18,450 bases of DNA from Bacillota bacterium (GTDB lineage: Bacteria > Bacillota > Sulfobacillia > JAJZIM01 > JAJZBP01). Below, in pieces: positions 7,928 to 15,345 of this stretch; the stretch's first letter is position 1; every line of letters begins with the position of its first letter. The translations under genes and the position numbers were made by a program. The notes under the pieces were generated by a model, which was not told the origin of the DNA, ran no database searches, and worked only from the letters and a program-made list of their open reading frames with translations. The DNA is taken from positions 1-18,450 of the forward strand of contig JAJZBP010000014.1 in NCBI GenBank assembly GCA_021798855.1. Direction: 5' to 3'.

Positions 7928-8002
7928 GGCCGGTTCCCTTCTCTCTCCGTGACGTGGGAACAGGTTATAATTCGCGGTTTGGACCTTTTTCCCTTTAGCG
8001 GT

Positions 8003-8031
8003 TTGACAAGTGGTTGGTGGGCATTTACGAT
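8003..8031 (+). promoter_or_regulatory. Sigma-A-type promoter of the diguanylate cyclase
   Basis: TTGACA (8003-8008), a 17-nt spacer and TACGAT (8026-8031) predict a start near 8038 and a leader of about 50 nt. The leader contains a 6-bp hairpin (CCACAA 8049-8054 with TTGTGG 8060-8065) just before the ribosome-binding site AAAGGAGG. The promoter position rules out the longer reading frame beginning at 8014 as the expressed start. Confidence 0.65.
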
Positions 8032-8088
8032 GAGATTAAAAACGTGGGCCACAACAGGTTTGTGGGAGCGGAAAGGAGGGGGGACGCT

Positions 8089-9210
8089 GTGGAAGAGGGA
8101 GGAGCTGAGGAAGAAAACATCCTTCTGGTTGAGGGCATTTTGGGCGAGATCCAGGGAAGGTTGCAGGATGTCCTGCGGGACATCGCCCAACGCGAGGATC
8201 TCTGCCGGCGGGAGGTGCGCCGGCTGGTGGGCCGCGAGCGAAAACTGCGCCGACTGGCTCAGTCCATGGAATCGATGCTCAGGGCCGCCGACGAGGAAGA
8301 GTTGGTCAGGGTGTCCCTGGAAGCCTTGAACCGTTTCCTCCCTCATGTCAGGTGTCGGTTTTCCAAAGCCAAAGCGGACATTCCCCACGTGGACCTGTGG
8401 AACCGAGACTTCGGGGCGACGGAAGACAGCGTCGTGGCCGGGTGTGAGGACACGTCCCCCGGGGCGTGTCTCGCGTTGCGCTTGGAAAGGCCTTTCGTTT
8501 CTCCCAACCGGGGAACTTTGCGTTGTCAGGGCGCCGGCGACGAGTGCAAAATCTGCATTCCCGTGTTGGTGGACGGTGCGGTTGTCGGGGTCTTTACGCT
8601 GCTCCTGGCCGAACAAAAAGCGGAAATGAACGAAGAGGAATTGGGCTTGTTGGCCAACTATATCTCCATGGCCTTCACCCGCCTGCGGCAAATCAATTCC
8701 CTGCTCACCCTTTCTTTGACCGACCCGGTGACCCAACTTCCCAACCGTAGGTTTGCCGTCCTGGCTCTGGAGCGGGAAATCAGGCGTTCCGAACGCGCCT
8801 CCGGCTCCTTTGCTTTGGCCGCCCTGGACATAGACCACTTCAAACAGGTGAATGACCGCTATGGACACGCTGAAGGAGACCGGGTCTTATCCCTTTTGGG
8901 CAAGGTGGGCAAGCAAGTCCTGCGTGGCGGTGATCTGTTGGCCAGGTTGGGCGGAGATGAATTCCTGGTGCTCCTGCCGGAAATCAGCGAGGAGGCGGCC
9001 AAGATCGCGTTGGAGCGTTTCCGCGAGTCCTTTGGACAAGCCGTCCATGCCGCGGGTGTGCGCGACCTGGCGCCGGGTGTGGCGCTCAGCGTCGGCTTGG
9101 TGACCTTTCCCGCCCACGGCCGGCGGGCGGAAGATCTCTTGGCCGCGGCGGACCGCCGGCTTTATCAGGCCAAGGAATGCGGACGCGACTGCCTGGTGGC
9201 CACGTCGTAA
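8089..9210 (+). CDS. Soluble diguanylate cyclase with coiled-coil and GAF-like domain (GGDEF)
   Basis: Makes cyclic di-GMP from two GTP. No membrane segment is seen, so it is cytoplasmic. Residues about 1-75 are charged, helical and probably coiled coil. Residues about 80-200 form a GAF-like sensor with cysteines C127, C146, C153 and C156, a cysteine-bearing pattern seen in GAF domains of other diguanylate cyclases; a ligand or metal cannot be assigned. The catalytic domain starts at LTDPVTQLPNRRF (about 210), continues with DIDHFKQVNDRYGH (about 247) and has an intact GGDEF at 288-292. RGGD (279-282) lies exactly five residues before it, the canonical inhibitory I-site, so product feedback is expected. 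GTG 8089 follows a perfect AGGAGG by 9 nt. The gene is transcribed alone and divergent from the receiver-FNT operon. Confidence 0.9.
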   Translation: MEEGGAEEENILLVEGILGEIQGRLQDVLRDIAQREDLCRREVRRLVGRERKLRRLAQSMESMLRAADEEELVRVSLEALNRFLPHVRCRFSKAKADIPHVDLWNRDFGATEDSVVAGCEDTSPGACLALRLERPFVSPNRGTLRCQGAGDECKICIPVLVDGAVVGVFTLLLAEQKAEMNEEELGLLANYISMAFTRLRQINSLLTLSLTDPVTQLPNRRFAVLALEREIRRSERASGSFALAALDIDHFKQVNDRYGHAEGDRVLSLLGKVGKQVLRGGDLLARLGGDEFLVLLPEISEEAAKIALERFRESFGQAVHAAGVRDLAPGVALSVGLVTFPAHGRRAEDLLAAADRRLYQAKECGRDCLVATS

Positions 9211-9282
9211 CCAAAAGAACAATTTGGCCCAGACCCCAGGAGATGCGTTTCGCTTCCCCTGCCGTCTTTCCGATGCTCCGGC

Positions 9283-9311
9283 TTGACCGATCGAGCGTGG
9301 GGGGATATAAT
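9283..9311 (+). promoter_or_regulatory. Promoter of the histidine operon
   Basis: TTGACC (9283-9288), a 17-nt spacer and TATAAT (9306-9311) are one base short of consensus. Transcription would start near 9318, leaving a leader of about 110 nt before hisZ. I see no T-box sequence, no run of histidine codons and no terminator in this leader, so classical his attenuation is not supported. Confidence 0.8.
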
Positions 9312-9381
9312 CGGTTTTGTCTTTAACGATTCAGCGAGATAAAGGAAACGCGGTTCGGAAGATGTTCGGTCCGAGTCGGGG

Positions 9382-9410
9382 CAACCACGGCAATCGTACA
9401 ACCACGGCAA
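9382..9410 (+). repeat. Tandem 12-nt direct repeat in the his leader
   Basis: CAACCACGGCAA occurs at 9382-9393 and again at 9399-9410, separated by TCGTA, giving a 17-nt period. The repeats sit in the hisZ leader, just upstream of its ribosome-binding site GGGGGAG (9413-9419). Possible roles are a protein or RNA-binding operator; chance duplication is not excluded. Confidence 0.6.
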
Positions 9411-9428
9411 CAGGGGGAGACAAGGAAG

Positions 9429-10592
9429 TTGGCATTAGACTTCGGCTTGCCGCCGGGGACGAGAGATTTTGGTTTCGGCGAAGCCGCCTTTTTGCGTTCG
9501 GTGGAAAATGAGTTGCTTGGATTGCTGGGCCGGTGGGGATACCGGGAAATCGGCACGCCGACCCTGGAGTATCTGTCCACCCTGGACCCCGAAGGGGCGT
9601 TTTCCAGGTCCGGAGCCGGTCAGGACTGCTGGAAGTTGTTCGACCAAGGCGGCAACATCCTGGCCCTGCGGCCGGAGATGACCGTGCCGACGGCCCGTTT
9701 CGCCAGTCGGGCTCTGCGCGGGAGGGGACCGTGGCGGCTTTCCTACGCCGCGCCCATCTACCGCTTTCGTGGGGACAGGCGGGAGAGACGGCAGGTGGGC
9801 GTGGAACTGCTGAACCTTCCGGGCTCCGCCGGCGACGCCGAGATTCTGGCGCTGGCGGTGGAGGTTCTGCGTTCCCTGGACCTGGGCGTCCAAATCCACC
9901 TGGGCCATTGGGGATTCTTAAACGGGATATTCGCCGCCGCCCACGCGCCGGAGGCGTTGCGAGAAAGGCTACGCAATGCCCTGGCGGAAAGGGACCTGGT
10001 CAGCTATGGCGAATTGACCAAAGCGGCCGGCCTGTCCGAAGTTGACCGGGAACTCTTGGCGCGCATACCCTTTTGGCACGGTGGAGTCGAGATCTTCGAC
10101 CAGATCCCGCCGCCGGCGGACGATGATTCCCGCCGAGCCTTGGTTGGGTTGCGGGAAGTCTTCGCTCTGCTGGAAAGCCAGGGTGTGCGGGAAGTCCGCT
10201 TGGACCTCGGCTTGGTGCGGGATTTTGCTTACTATACCGGCTTGGTTTTTGAGGCGTACGTGCCTGGACTGGGGAGGCCGATCTTGGGAGGCGGTCGCTA
10301 CGACCGCCTGTGTGCCCGGTTCGGGCGGGACTGGTCGGCCGTCGGTTTCGCCATCTTCCTGGACGGCTATTTGGAGATGCTGGAGAGTGGTGGGTTCCGC
10401 GCCGTTGAGCCGTCGGAGACGGTGCTGGTGCCGGCTCCCGGCCGGGAAAAAGAGGCCCACGTTTTGGCCGACGGCCTGCGCCGCCGGGGAAAGACGATCA
10501 CGGTGTGGCCATGGGCCGGCGACCTGAACGGCGCCGGGGCGTACGCCGCAGAGAGGGGGGCAAGCACCATGGATCTGGGAGAAGCGGTATGA
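9429..10592 (+). CDS. hisZ: ATP phosphoribosyltransferase regulatory subunit
   Basis: HisZ is a histidyl-tRNA-synthetase paralogue that does not charge tRNA but forms a hetero-octamer with short HisG, enabling activity and histidine feedback. The class II synthetase-like core is visible: ALRPEMTVPTARF in motif 2 position, RRQVGVELLNLPG, and late LGLVRDFAYYTGLVFEAY and ILGGGRYDRL. The 387-residue length lacks the full anticodon-binding domain, which separates it from HisS. TTG 9429 is the start, with GGGGGAG 9 nt upstream. It is the first gene of the his operon and overlaps hisG by 4 nt (ATGA). Confidence 0.93.
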   Translation: MALDFGLPPGTRDFGFGEAAFLRSVENELLGLLGRWGYREIGTPTLEYLSTLDPEGAFSRSGAGQDCWKLFDQGGNILALRPEMTVPTARFASRALRGRGPWRLSYAAPIYRFRGDRRERRQVGVELLNLPGSAGDAEILALAVEVLRSLDLGVQIHLGHWGFLNGIFAAAHAPEALRERLRNALAERDLVSYGELTKAAGLSEVDRELLARIPFWHGGVEIFDQIPPPADDDSRRALVGLREVFALLESQGVREVRLDLGLVRDFAYYTGLVFEAYVPGLGRPILGGGRYDRLCARFGRDWSAVGFAIFLDGYLEMLESGGFRAVEPSETVLVPAPGREKEAHVLADGLRRRGKTITVWPWAGDLNGAGAYAAERGASTMDLGEAV

Positions 10593-11254
10593 ACACGGTG
10601 CGGTTGGCCATAGCCAAAGGTAAACTTTTCCCGGAAGCGGTGGATCTGCTGGCCCGGGCCGGTTTCCCCTGTCCCGGGATCAGCCAGGAGAAGCGGCAAC
10701 TCATTTTTCCCGCCGGCGAGTTGAGCTTCCTGGTGGCCCGCGCCTTGGACGTTCCGGTGTACGTGGAGCACGGAGCGGCTGACTTAGGTATTGTGGGCAA
10801 GGACACCCTGGCCGAGAGTGGCAGCAAGGTGGTGGAACTCCTTGACCTGCGGTTCGGGAAATGTCGCTTCGCGGTTGCCGGCCCTCCCGGGAAGTCCTGG
10901 GGGGACGGCAAGAAGGTGCGGGTGGCCACCAAGTTTCCGCGGGTGGCCCGTCGTTTCTTCGCCCAAACGGGAGTGGAGGCGGAGATCATCCATCTCCACG
11001 GCTCGCTGGAATTGGCCCCCCAGGTTTGCCTTGCCGATTTCATCCTGGATCTGGTGTCCACCGGGAGAACCCTGGGGGAAAACAATCTGGTGGAATACGC
11101 CCAGGTGGGACCGGCCACCGCTCGGCTCATCGCCAATCCGGTAAGTTTCCGGCTGAAGGACCGGTTGGTGGAGAGGATTGTGGCTGCCGTGCGCAAAACA
11201 CTGGAAGACGAGGGGAGAACCGCTCTTGGCTTGGAAATGGCTCGATCCGGCTGA
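10589..11254 (+). CDS. hisG: ATP phosphoribosyltransferase, short form
   Basis: Catalyses the first committed step, ATP plus PRPP to phosphoribosyl-ATP. Family signatures are RLAIAKGKLFPEAVDLL at the N-terminus, ADLGIVGKDTL, and LADFILDLVSTGRTLGENN, the PRPP-binding segment. At 221 residues it lacks the C-terminal ACT-like domain of long HisG, so it should depend on HisZ, encoded immediately upstream. ATG 10589 overlaps the hisZ stop as ATGA and has GGGAG 7 nt upstream. Its 3' end overlaps hisD by 29 nt. Confidence 0.95.
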   Translation: MNTVRLAIAKGKLFPEAVDLLARAGFPCPGISQEKRQLIFPAGELSFLVARALDVPVYVEHGAADLGIVGKDTLAESGSKVVELLDLRFGKCRFAVAGPPGKSWGDGKKVRVATKFPRVARRFFAQTGVEAEIIHLHGSLELAPQVCLADFILDLVSTGRTLGENNLVEYAQVGPATARLIANPVSFRLKDRLVERIVAAVRKTLEDEGRTALGLEMARSG

Positions 11255-12482
11255 AATAGCCCAACGTGACCGGGGTTATGCCGTCCCTCCCGAGGTGTGG
11301 GAAACGGTGCGGAGGATCATCGCCCGGGTGCGGGTGGAGGGGGACGCGGCCCTGCGCCGGCTGACCCTGGAACTGGACGGGGTCGCCCCGGATGCCTTCC
11401 GGGTGGCGGAGGAAACCGTCGACCGGGCTTACGCCGACCTCGATCTCCCCACCCGGGCAGCCTTGGAGACGGCCGCCCGCCGGATTGCCGTCTACCAGGA
11501 GCGCACCCTGTCCCGTTCGTCTTTTTTCCCCGAGGAAAACGGTGTCATCCTGGGCGAAGTCTTCCGCCCGCTGGCGGCGGTGGGGATTTACGTTCCGGGC
11601 GGAAGAGCCCCCCTGCCCTCCACCGTCCTGATGACCGCCGTCCCCGCCAGGGTGGCGGGAGTGGAGCGAATCGCCCTGGCCACCCCGCCGCGGCGGGACG
11701 GGTCGGTTCATCCGGCGATCCTGGCCGCGGCGCGGATCGCCGGGGTCACGGAAATCTACCGGATCGGGGGCGCCCAAGCCGTCGCCGCCTTCGCCCTGGG
11801 GACCGAAAGCGTCCCCAGGGTGGATAAGGTGGTGGGACCGGGCAACGTCTACGTGACGACCGCCAAGCAACAGGTTTTCGGCTTGGTGGGGATCGATCTT
11901 TTGGCCGGTCTGTCGGAGGTGGCGGTTTTGGCCGACGAACCGGCCGAGGCGCGGTGGCTGGCCGCCGACCTGATGGCCCAGGGGGAACACGATCCCCTGA
12001 GCGCCGCCTACCTGATCACCCCTTCCCGCGCTCTGGGGGAGGCGGTGGCCGTAGAGTTGGCCAGGCTGGGAGCGGACCTTCCCTTTCCCTTGGGCGGGGG
12101 GATGATCCTGGTGCGGGACGTGGCCGAGGGGCTCCACATTCTCAACCGGATCGCCCCCGAGCATTGCGGCATTTGCCTTCCCGAACCCTGGACGGTTCTG
12201 GGGCAGGTCAGGGCCGCCGGCTCCATTTTCCTGGGTCATGGCAGCCCCCAGGGCTTTGGGGATTATCTGGCCGGTCCGAGCCACGTTCTGCCGACGGGGG
12301 CGACGGCCAGATTTTCCTCCCCCCTGACCGCCCGGGACTTTCAGGTGAGTTCCAGCGTCCTTTTCCGTCCGGAGGGCCGGGCGGTGGACCTGTTGAACCA
12401 AGCACGGCACTTGGCGGAAACGGAGGGGTTGGCGGCCCATGCCCTGGCGTTGCGTATGCGGGAGGAGGTTGGTTTACGGTGA
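11226..12482 (+). CDS. hisD: Histidinol dehydrogenase
   Basis: Performs the last two steps, L-histidinol to histidine with two NAD+. The zinc ligands are all present: Q252 and H255 in MAQGEHDP, D346 in FGDYLAGPSH, H405 in GLAAHAL. The acid/base pair is E312-H313 in RIAPEHC, and GPGNVYVTTAK is typical. Several usually conserved positions differ: AGPSE reads AGLSE, GPNHVLPT reads GPSHVLPT, and the lysine normally following DF in the late ARFSS segment is absent (DFQVSS). At 418 residues it is slightly short at the N-terminus. TTG 11226 is chosen because GAGGGGAG lies 8 nt upstream, within hisG. It ends in a GTGA overlap with hisB. Confidence 0.93.
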   Translation: MAWKWLDPAEIAQRDRGYAVPPEVWETVRRIIARVRVEGDAALRRLTLELDGVAPDAFRVAEETVDRAYADLDLPTRAALETAARRIAVYQERTLSRSSFFPEENGVILGEVFRPLAAVGIYVPGGRAPLPSTVLMTAVPARVAGVERIALATPPRRDGSVHPAILAAARIAGVTEIYRIGGAQAVAAFALGTESVPRVDKVVGPGNVYVTTAKQQVFGLVGIDLLAGLSEVAVLADEPAEARWLAADLMAQGEHDPLSAAYLITPSRALGEAVAVELARLGADLPFPLGGGMILVRDVAEGLHILNRIAPEHCGICLPEPWTVLGQVRAAGSIFLGHGSPQGFGDYLAGPSHVLPTGATARFSSPLTARDFQVSSSVLFRPEGRAVDLLNQARHLAETEGLAAHALALRMREEVGLR

Positions 12483-13060
12483 AGCGGCAGGCCAAAAGCA
12501 GTCGGGAAACCCTGGAGACCAGCGTCACGGTGGAACTGGACCTGGACGGTGAGGGGACGACGGAAACGTCGACCGGGGTTCCCTTCCTGGATCACCTGCT
12601 CCAGCAGTTGGGGAAACACGCTTCCTTGAACCTGAAAGTGTGGGGGGAGGGCGATCTGGAGGTGGACGCCCACCACCTGCTGGAGGACGTCGGCATCGTC
12701 CTGGGGCAGGCCCTCAAGCAGGGGTTGGGTGACCGGCGGGGTATCACCCGCTACGGGCACGCCATCATACCCATGGACGAGTGTCTCGTTCTGGCCGCCG
12801 TCGACCTTTCCGGGCGGGGGCACCTGTCCTTGGAGGCCGTCTGGGAAAGCGAGCGCATCGGTTCCTTCGATCCCCGCCTGTTGACGGAATTCTTCCGGGC
12901 CTTGGTCTTCCACGCCGGGTTCACCCTGCACCTGCGGGAATTGCGGGGGGGCAACGCCCACCACTTGGCGGAGGCTTTCTTCAAGGCGTTCGCGCGGGCT
13001 TTGGGCATGGCCATGGCTCCCGGCGGCCCGGGGATCCCCTCCACCAAGGGTTCGCTGTGA
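12479..13060 (+). CDS. hisB: Imidazoleglycerol-phosphate dehydratase
   Basis: Dehydrates imidazole glycerol phosphate to imidazole acetol phosphate. This is the monofunctional form, without the histidinol-phosphate phosphatase domain. The metal-binding motifs DAHHLLEDVG and NAHHLAEAFFKA are both intact, as is VPFLDHLL near the start and PMDECLVLAAVDLSGR in the middle. The length of 193 residues is normal. GTG 12479 overlaps the hisD stop, with GGAGGAGG 10 nt upstream, and the gene overlaps hisH in the same way. Confidence 0.95.
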   Translation: MKRQAKSSRETLETSVTVELDLDGEGTTETSTGVPFLDHLLQQLGKHASLNLKVWGEGDLEVDAHHLLEDVGIVLGQALKQGLGDRRGITRYGHAIIPMDECLVLAAVDLSGRGHLSLEAVWESERIGSFDPRLLTEFFRALVFHAGFTLHLRELRGGNAHHLAEAFFKAFARALGMAMAPGGPGIPSTKGSL

Positions 13061-13659
13061 TCGCGGTCTTGGACTACGGCTCCGGCAACCTGGGCAGTCT
13101 CTGCAAAGCCTTGGATAGTTTGGGGGCCACGCCGGTGGTCACCGACCACCCGGCGGAGGTAAAGGCGGCGGCCGCGGTAATTCTGCCCGGCGTGGCTGCC
13201 TTGGTGCAGGCGAAATCCAGGATGGTGGCGGCCGGCTTGGACCGGGCCGTCCTGGACGCGGTGGCTGCCGGGAAGCCCGTTCTGGGAGTCTGCCTGGGCC
13301 TTCACCTCCTGGTCCAGTGGGGCGAAGAGGACGGGGGAGCCGACGGCCTTGGCGTTTTCCGGGGCCAGGCCCTGCGTTTCCCTCCCCTGGGAAAGATCCC
13401 CCACATGGGTTGGAACCAGGTCGGGTCCAACGGGGAGGTGGCTCTCCTGCGGGGCATCCCGGAGGGTAGCTTCTTCTACTTCGTTCACTCCTATTACGTG
13501 AAGGATGCCGCGCCGGAGGAAGTGGCGGCCACCACGGATTACCTGGTCCCCTTCCCCTCCGTGCTGGGCAAGGGCCGGACCTGGGCCGTCCAGTTTCACC
13601 CGGAAAAGAGCGGAGAGGTCGGCCTGCAGCTTCTGCGGAACTTCTTGGAGGAGATTTAG
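13057..13659 (+). CDS. hisH: Imidazole glycerol phosphate synthase, glutamine amidotransferase subunit
   Basis: Supplies ammonia from glutamine to HisF. The class I amidotransferase triad is visible: C79 in GVCLGLHLL, and H181 and E183 in QFHPEKSG. The residue after CLGL is His where HisH commonly has Gln. The N-terminal LDYGSGNLGSL and the later FVHSYYV are typical. The protein is 200 residues, normal length. GTG 13057 overlaps the hisB stop as GTGA. Its own stop lies one base before the hisA start. Confidence 0.95.
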   Translation: MIAVLDYGSGNLGSLCKALDSLGATPVVTDHPAEVKAAAAVILPGVAALVQAKSRMVAAGLDRAVLDAVAAGKPVLGVCLGLHLLVQWGEEDGGADGLGVFRGQALRFPPLGKIPHMGWNQVGSNGEVALLRGIPEGSFFYFVHSYYVKDAAPEEVAATTDYLVPFPSVLGKGRTWAVQFHPEKSGEVGLQLLRNFLEEI

Positions 13660-13660
13660 C

Positions 13661-14386
13661 TTGCGTTTATATCCGGCCATTGACATCCTGGGGGGCAGGT
13701 GCGTCCGCCTTTTCCAGGGGGATTACCACCGGGCCACCGTCTACGGCGGCGATCCGGCGGCCATGGCCAGGACGCTGGTGGGCCGCGGGGCGCGCCGCCT
13801 CCACCTGGTCGACCTGGACGGGGCCAGGGCCGGGCGACCGGTCAACCTGGAAGTCGTCCGGGCCGTCCGGGAGGCCGTGGCGGTCCCTCTGCAGGTGGGT
13901 GGCGGGATGCGCAGCCGCCGGGACGTCGCGGCGGTTCTGGCCGCCGGCGCCGACCGGGTGGTGCTCGGAACCAGGGCTGCCCAGGACGGCGCCTTCCTTC
14001 GGTCCATGCTGGAGGTTTACGGGGAGCGGGTCGTCTTGGGGTTGGACGCGCGGGACGGGAAGGTTGCCGTGGGCGGCTGGCTCCAGACAACCTCCCGCTC
14101 CGCCGTCGACCTGGCCGAGGAAGCTCGGACCTTGGGGGCCAGGGAGGCGGTTTACACCGACATCGCCACCGACGGGACCTTGAGTGGGCCGAACCTGGTC
14201 GGCCTGCGGGAGATGGGGGAGCGCGGCCTGGGGGTGATCGCGTCCGGCGGCATCCGGTCGCCGGCGGACCTGGAGGCCGTGGCCGCAATCCCGGGGGTGG
14301 TGGGGGCCATCGTGGGCAAGGCCATCTACACCGGGGATTTCGACCTGGAAAAAGCAGTGGAGATGGAGGAACAAAATGCTGGCTAA
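13661..14386 (+). CDS. hisA: ProFAR isomerase (phosphoribosylformimino-AICAR-P isomerase)
   Basis: Amadori isomerisation of ProFAR to PRFAR, on a TIM barrel. The two catalytic aspartates are present: D8 in LYPAIDILGG and D129 in LGLDARDG. The phosphate-binding repeats VGGGMRS and SGGI are visible in the two halves of the barrel. TTG 13661 gives the standard N-terminus and has GGAGGAG 7 nt upstream inside the hisH end. At 241 residues it is normal. It overlaps hisF by 11 nt. Confidence 0.95.
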   Translation: MRLYPAIDILGGRCVRLFQGDYHRATVYGGDPAAMARTLVGRGARRLHLVDLDGARAGRPVNLEVVRAVREAVAVPLQVGGGMRSRRDVAAVLAAGADRVVLGTRAAQDGAFLRSMLEVYGERVVLGLDARDGKVAVGGWLQTTSRSAVDLAEEARTLGAREAVYTDIATDGTLSGPNLVGLREMGERGLGVIASGGIRSPADLEAVAAIPGVVGAIVGKAIYTGDFDLEKAVEMEEQNAG

Positions 14387-15143
14387 GAGGATCATCCCCT
14401 GCCTGGACGTCAAGGACGGGCGGGTGGTCAAGGGGATAAACTTCGTTTCCCTTGGCGACGCCGGCGACCCGGTGGAGTTGGCGGCTTTCTACGACGCCGA
14501 AGGGGCGGACGAACTGGTCTTTTTGGACATCTCAGCCTCCTTGGAGGGGCGGCGGACCATGCTCAAGGTGGTGGAAGCCACCGCCCGCCAGGTTTTCATA
14601 CCCTTCACCGTGGGCGGAGGCATCCGGGAAGTGGAGGACATCCGGCGCCTTTTGGACGCTGGCGCCGACAAGGTCTCCCTGAATACCGTGGCGGTGGAGC
14701 GCCCGCAATTGATCACCGAGGCCGCCGGGCGTTTCGGCAGCCAGTGCGTGGTGGTGGCCATCGATGCCAAGCGCAAGGGCGAAGGTTGGGGTGTCTTTAC
14801 CCACGGCGGCACCCGCCCGACGGACCTGGACGCCCTGGGATGGGCCAAGCGAGTCGAGGAACTTGGGGCGGGGGAGATCCTCCTGACCAGCATGGACCGG
14901 GACGGGACCAAGGCCGGCTACGACCTGGACCTGACCCGGGCGGTGGCCCGCGGCGGCCAAATCCCGGTGATCGCCTCCGGGGGAGCCGGGAGCCTGGAGG
15001 ACATCCACCGAGGCCTGACCGAAGGCGAGGCTGACGCCGCCCTGGTGGCCTCCCTTTTCCACTACGGCGTCCTGCGGGTGGGCCAAACCAAGGACTACCT
15101 GGCCGAGCGGGGCGTGCCGGTCCGCCGCGAGAAAGCCGGGTAG
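14376..15143 (+). CDS. hisF: Imidazole glycerol phosphate synthase, cyclase subunit
   Basis: Uses HisH-derived ammonia to convert PRFAR to imidazole glycerol phosphate and AICAR. The catalytic aspartates D11 in IPCLDVKDGRVVKG and D130 in VVAIDAKRK are intact, with VGGGIRE as a phosphate-binding loop. At 255 residues it has normal length. ATG 14376 has GGAGGA 5 nt upstream and overlaps hisA. It is the last his gene present: no hisI or hisE frame follows, and no T-rich terminator is evident immediately after its stop. Confidence 0.96.
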   Translation: MLAKRIIPCLDVKDGRVVKGINFVSLGDAGDPVELAAFYDAEGADELVFLDISASLEGRRTMLKVVEATARQVFIPFTVGGGIREVEDIRRLLDAGADKVSLNTVAVERPQLITEAAGRFGSQCVVVAIDAKRKGEGWGVFTHGGTRPTDLDALGWAKRVEELGAGEILLTSMDRDGTKAGYDLDLTRAVARGGQIPVIASGGAGSLEDIHRGLTEGEADAALVASLFHYGVLRVGQTKDYLAERGVPVRREKAG

Positions 15144-15309
15144 CATTGGGATGGGGCAACCGGGAGTTTCACCGGGCAGCTGCCTGCTGTGAGGCGCATG
15201 ATGATGTCCGTGGGGCCTGATTTGTTATATGTGGTAAGGTGGATAAATGATCGCCCCGGTGGCGAATCGGGCACAAAAGGGAGGCGCCCGGACCGGATGG
15301 ACCCCGGTA
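15144..15309 (+). other. Intergenic stretch after hisF without a recognised gene
   Basis: No reading frame with a credible start and family match was found. The palindrome GGCAGCTGCC (15175-15184) and a small hairpin TCGCC with GGCGA (about 15251-15264) are present, but neither is followed by a T-run. The his operon terminator is therefore unassigned. Confidence 0.5.
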
Positions 15310-15339
15310 TTGACTGAAGCGGAAACGGACCCTTATACT
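15310..15339 (+). promoter_or_regulatory. Promoter of the mgtC leader
   Basis: TTGACT (15310-15315), an 18-nt spacer and TATACT (15334-15339) form a good sigma-A-type promoter. Predicted transcription starts near 15346, leaving about 300 nt before the mgtC start codon. Confidence 0.65.
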
Positions 15340-15345
15340 GGTCAC

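Noticed and set aside
7966..7971. Plus-strand TATAAT upstream of the diguanylate cyclase
   Set aside because: No -35-like hexamer lies 16-18 nt upstream, and the TTGACA promoter at 8003 fits better with the chosen start. The same bases may serve the minus strand.
9318..9428. T-box leader for the his operon
   Set aside because: The T-box core sequence and terminator are both missing in this leader of about 110 nt.
9317..9511. Small frame in the his leader as a regulatory leader peptide
   Set aside because: It contains only one histidine, has no attenuator hairpin or T-run downstream, and runs out of frame into hisZ.
12781..13056. Long upstream extension of hisH overlapping hisB
   Set aside because: The extension is the out-of-frame reading of hisB; the canonical HisH N-terminus begins at GTG 13057.
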